From contig JAPFFF010000027.1 of assembly GCA_039105265.1 (NCBI GenBank), positions 248,001 through 312,000 of the forward strand: a DNA stretch of 64,000 bases. Direction: 5' to 3'. The position numbers and the translations under genes were made by a program. Under the pieces are notes generated by a model. The model was not told the origin of the DNA. It worked only from the letters and a program-made list of their open reading frames with translations, and made no database searches. This document shows, piece by piece, positions 60,717 to 64,000 of this stretch; the stretch's first letter is position 1, and the number at the start of each line of letters is the position of its first letter. This DNA is from Tritrichomonas musculus. Taxonomy: Eukaryota > Parabasalia > Tritrichomonadida > Tritrichomonadidae.

Positions 60717-61640
60717 ATGTTCACCAACAAGGAAGTTAGGCATTATACGCAATTATTACAAATATTGAATCAAGAAACAAATAATCAACTTCCAAACGGA
60801 TACTCGCTGGTTTTGAAAGGCGGCGGCAAAGACGGAATTCCTCACTTCAAATTGTTGTTCAATTCGATGTCAAACATTTACGTAATTTGGGTCAGAGGAA
60901 CCAACTTCATCGATCCAAACGATGTTCTCATCAATATGCGAACAAGGCCAATATTGTTTTATAGCGGTTGTTGTCATAACGGTTATTTCATAGCAGCAAA
61001 TGAAATTATAAATTTAATTAGCGGAAAATTAATAATTGAAAATGCTACTAAAATTATTTGTCTTGGACATTCACTCGGTGGTGCTGTTTCATCAATTATT
61101 GCAACGATTCTTCACAAATTTAATTTTGAATACAATAAGACCATTCAAAAAGTGAAATCAAAAAATGGAATTTTTGCTATAATTTTTGGAACTCCGCCAA
61201 CCTTCTCTGCAAATATTTGCATAGAAACACGAAAGTTTATAACAAATATTATATTAAAAAAAGATATTGTTCCTAAATTGGGAGGGATGTTCACTTCGCT
61301 GATGCATTTTCAAAATAAAAAAGTCACAAATTCGTTATATCAAAACAACAGAATTCAAAATAAACAGAAAAATGAGAGTATTTCAAATAATAATGAAAAC
61401 TTAAATGCTGATTATTTACCGGGAAAAGTTTTTGTTATTGATAATATAGAGAATAATTTTCTCATTCAGGACGGCCAGAATAAAACAGAAATAAAAAAAT
61501 ATTCAGATTGTCTTGGCATTTTCCATCATTCTTTTAACAATTACTATAATATAATTATAAAAAATATTCCAAATGATGATAATATATTTTATGTTCAAGA
61601 ACAAAATTATTCTTTAAATAAATTTTGTTTAGGAAAATGA
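60717..61640 (+). CDS. Class 3 (fungal type) lipase, alpha/beta hydrolase
   Basis: The product is 307 residues. IYVIWVRGTNF is the oxyanion-side strand of Lipase_3 proteins, and CLGHSLGGAVSS holds nucleophile Ser119. FGTPPTFS, ILKKDIVPKL (catalytic Asp) and FHHSFNNYY (catalytic His region) complete the triad. The enzyme should hydrolyse acylglycerols or lysophospholipids. There is no signal peptide, so it is probably cytosolic. An Asn/Lys-rich insertion sits between the Asp and His motifs. The gene follows the second LCAT-like gene on the same strand 315 bases away, but has its own promoter-like sites. Confidence 0.9.
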   Translation: MFTNKEVRHYTQLLQILNQETNNQLPNGYSLVLKGGGKDGIPHFKLLFNSMSNIYVIWVRGTNFIDPNDVLINMRTRPILFYSGCCHNGYFIAANEIINLISGKLIIENATKIICLGHSLGGAVSSIIATILHKFNFEYNKTIQKVKSKNGIFAIIFGTPPTFSANICIETRKFITNIILKKDIVPKLGGMFTSLMHFQNKKVTNSLYQNNRIQNKQKNESISNNNENLNADYLPGKVFVIDNIENNFLIQDGQNKTEIKKYSDCLGIFHHSFNNYYNIIIKNIPNDDNIFYVQEQNYSLNKFCLGK

Positions 61641-61885
61641 TTGTTTTTTTATAAAATCTCCAAAAAGCGTCCAAAATTTTAATTTTTTTTTCAAATACCA
61701 AAATAATTTTTAAAAAAATTCATTTTATGCCCATGAATCATTAAATAAATGATGATATATACCTCCCATTATATATAAAACTTATCATGAATACTGCTTT
61801 TTAAATAATAAAAAAATAATAATATATAAAATAATATATTAATTTACAAATAGACAAATACAAATATCTAAACATGAGTGCCAGA

Positions 61886-64000
61886 CTATGACACAATATA
61901 CGTTTCGACAAGTCGATCTTCAAACATAATTTGGCTAGGCTCCTTATTTAAAAGAGCGTCGCCATCAAATGCGAGCTCGAAAACACTTTTTGTCATCTGC
62001 GCGCACATTGGGGTGCACCCCTTTTCAAGCTCGACTGCGAGGGCAACTGGTGATCCAACCACAGAAAAAGTTGGCACAGCCAAATCGATCAATCCGGCTG
62101 CCACAGGCCCTCCGCTGCAGACGCCGACTTTCACCTGCCAACCGTCTCTATCAAAATTTCTATTTGAACGGTTAAATCCGTTAACAATTGAAATTGAGTC
62201 AACAGCAAACAGGGCAGACTGCCGCGCGTGCTCTTGCGATTGCTCATTTTCATTGAAAATCCCGCCAACAGTGAAAAAAGTGTCACCGAATGAGTTGATC
62301 CGAACGAGCTGCGGAAAGCTCGACTTAAGAGAATGGTCAAGCGCATCAATAATTTTTCCCAAGGTCAATAAAATGTCAGAAGGTGAATTTTTTGAAAACA
62401 ACCGTTGAATATTCAAAAAGTCGATATAGACGAATGAAGCGTTCTGGACTTTGAAAAACTGGTCAGAATTGTTGTTCACTTTTTGAATGACAACTCTTTC
62501 TGGGAGTGTCAAATTAAGAAGGTGATTTATTTTGGCCTTTTCATCTGAAAGCTTGTTCTTCAGTTCAATAGCTTTCGTCATGTCTTCCAGCACCAGGGAA
62601 TAAAATGAGATGCCATCTGAAATAACCGACTTTTTCTGAACATGACCGTTTATATTTATACCGATCAAAGAAAAGTGAATTTTTTTGGATTTCTTTTTTT
62701 CTGAATTCTCCTCACTTTTCACCATAACCGTAAAATCACCTTCAATATTAGGTGAAATTTTTGACATTTGAATATCTTGCAGTTTCTCTTTGAAAGAGAA
62801 AAGATGAGATTCTTGACCCGGTGGTGAAGTGAACAAGTCAAAAAGTGAAGTTCCAATTTTATCAATTCCGAACATTTCATCAAACGCAATATTCGTGCTT
62901 CTTACTATGAACTCGTTATCGAGAAAGATTGCCGCACCTTTTATTTGGGAGACAATTTTCTCATAAACGAAGATTTTCTCTTGGTTGTCCTCGTTCACTT
63001 CCTTTGAAAAGTCGTTTGACAGAATTTTTATAATTGGCCGACTTTGCATCACAACTGTTGGTGGACAAAACAAGAGAAGCCTCAATGTCCATTTGGCTGT
63101 CTCTGCGTTTTTAATGAACCTTGGAATGAGCGCCAAACCGCAGCAAAAAATTGCAAAATTCAGAATGAGCAGCGGAACAATCAGGAAGTAATTTCTGACA
63201 TATTTATGGAGTGAAGAAGCCGACTCAACCGAAGAGCTGATTATATTCATCACAATATTAGGAAAAGAAGTGTTAAAAAGCCATTGAATTGAGAGTGTAA
63301 AAGTGTCATGATTCAATGTAACCGTATTTATTTGTTCAAACAATTCATTCAACAGAAAATTTGTGTAAGAAATTGAATTTTCAATTGAAAAAAATGACAA
63401 TAAATATGTCTCATTATCAGAAAGGTTTTCAACGGTTATGTTAGGCGTTCTTGTAAAGAAGTCAATGTAAGTCGAACCAGTTCCATACAAACTTTTCAAG
63501 CCAGAATTATCATAAATGTTGTGGTACACCAAATTGTGAATTTGAATGTCAAGGCTATCAAAAAGTGAAGCTGTCATATTTATCAAGTCATCCTTCGTTT
63601 GAAGTGAATTGAAAGGAAGCTGCCTGTGATCATGAGTAACAATTCTTATTATATTCAAAATGATTGCCGCAAAAGTCGAATGAACATTCGATGCAGAAAA
63701 CATAATTGAACACATATTTGGCAGCGCATTTATGATGATTTTTTGGGAACGAACGAGAAAGAACAAATTAGAACAAACACAAATAATGAAAAGAAGAAGA
63801 ATAACAAGAACATGATTATCAAGATTCCTTGCAATTGTATTATTTTGATTTATCGTAAGCAACCTCAAAGCTCTTTCTTCTTGAGTTGAAAGACTGATTT
63901 GAACACCGTCGTCTTCATGTCTTCCTAACTGAGCATTTAACTTAGAGATTGTTGCAGAGATTGCAGATTTAGGAAGTGATTTAAAACTCATAAAAAGTGA
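61886..64000 (-). CDS. Membrane protein with class III adenylate/guanylate cyclase domain, 5'-partial
   Basis: At least 704 residues, with the frame still open at the window edge. The ATG at 63989-63991 is probably internal, since trichomonad cyclases are usually much longer with an extra N-terminal membrane region. Two membrane segments (near residues 60-85 and 270-295 from that Met) flank an extracellular part. A PAS-like segment (VSQIKGAAIFLDNEFIVRST..) and a linker helix lead to the cyclase domain. The metal-binding Asp residues are there (FVYIDF; SFGDTFF). However the usual VNxASR is VALAVE, so the transition-state Asn and Arg are missing. The lysine before SFGD is also not conserved. 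It may be a regulatory pseudo-cyclase. Confidence 0.85.
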   Translation of the reverse strand, partial: SLFMSFKSLPKSAISATISKLNAQLGRHEDDGVQISLSTQEERALRLLTINQNNTIARNLDNHVLVILLLFIICVCSNLFFLVRSQKIIINALPNMCSIMFSASNVHSTFAAIILNIIRIVTHDHRQLPFNSLQTKDDLINMTASLFDSLDIQIHNLVYHNIYDNSGLKSLYGTGSTYIDFFTRTPNITVENLSDNETYLLSFFSIENSISYTNFLLNELFEQINTVTLNHDTFTLSIQWLFNTSFPNIVMNIISSSVESASSLHKYVRNYFLIVPLLILNFAIFCCGLALIPRFIKNAETAKWTLRLLLFCPPTVVMQSRPIIKILSNDFSKEVNEDNQEKIFVYEKIVSQIKGAAIFLDNEFIVRSTNIAFDEMFGIDKIGTSLFDLFTSPPGQESHLFSFKEKLQDIQMSKISPNIEGDFTVMVKSEENSEKKKSKKIHFSLIGININGHVQKKSVISDGISFYSLVLEDMTKAIELKNKLSDEKAKINHLLNLTLPERVVIQKVNNNSDQFFKVQNASFVYIDFLNIQRLFSKNSPSDILLTLGKIIDALDHSLKSSFPQLVRINSFGDTFFTVGGIFNENEQSQEHARQSALFAVDSISIVNGFNRSNRNFDRDGWQVKVGVCSGGPVAAGLIDLAVPTFSVVGSPVALAVELEKGCTPMCAQMTKSVFELAFDGDALLNKEPSQIMFEDRLVETYIVS

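Noticed and set aside
1-64000. tRNA and rRNA genes
   Set aside because: No B-box-like GGTTCRANYCC with a matching acceptor stem, and no rRNA-like stretch, was seen on either strand.

Overview
The window looks like nuclear DNA of a trichomonad parabasalid, most probably Tritrichomonas or a close relative. The genes are compact and nearly intron-free in a very AT-rich background. They include a BspA-like leucine-rich-repeat protein, a probable initiator-binding-domain (IBD) factor, a membrane protein with a class III cyclase domain, and a Polinton/Maverick-type polymerase. Introns begin GTATGT and end with an ACTAAY branch site close to the acceptor, as trichomonad introns do. The species is inferred, not proven.

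Region 1 (1-16 kb) holds host genes: an IQ-motif coiled-coil protein, an IBD-like factor with a 298-base intron, a Med11-like Mediator subunit, a CAMK-type kinase, nicotinate phosphoribosyltransferase, a CstF-77/Rna14-like HAT protein, a DHHC palmitoyltransferase and a USP7-like deubiquitinase with MATH and catalytic domains.

Region 2 (16-28.3 kb) is a repeat island. It contains a decayed Tc1-like transposase, several short inverted-repeat elements (two with perfect 8-base target duplications, others flanked by TA), and a compact Polinton-like element. That element carries a protein-primed-type family B DNA polymerase region, broken about once, and two small unknown genes, with short terminal inverted repeats. 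No capsid gene is seen.

Region 3 (28.9-48 kb) returns to host genes: an LZTFL1-like BBSome-linked protein, a Sec8-like exocyst subunit, a second USP, an unknown protein, an LCAT-like acyltransferase/phospholipase divergent from a BspA-like gene, a large polytopic membrane protein, a PPP phosphatase, and a BAR-PH-ArfGAP-ankyrin protein with a 165-base intron.

Region 4 (48.5-64 kb) has a 1462-residue repeat protein whose central 517 residues carry a hydrophobic residue at exactly every fourth position without a slip, a highly charged low-complexity protein, a karyopherin-like HEAT protein, a second LCAT-like enzyme, a class 3 lipase, and a membrane cyclase-domain protein that runs off the right edge and lacks key catalytic residues.

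Membrane traffic (Sec8, ArfGAP, DHHC), lipid hydrolysis (two LCAT-like enzymes and a lipase) and ubiquitin removal (two USPs) recur, but the genes alternate strands and no operon-like logic is visible. The most unusual items are the tetrad-repeat protein, the shared 15-base intron end, an over-represented word TCAAAAAGT found near several start codons, and the layered repeat island.
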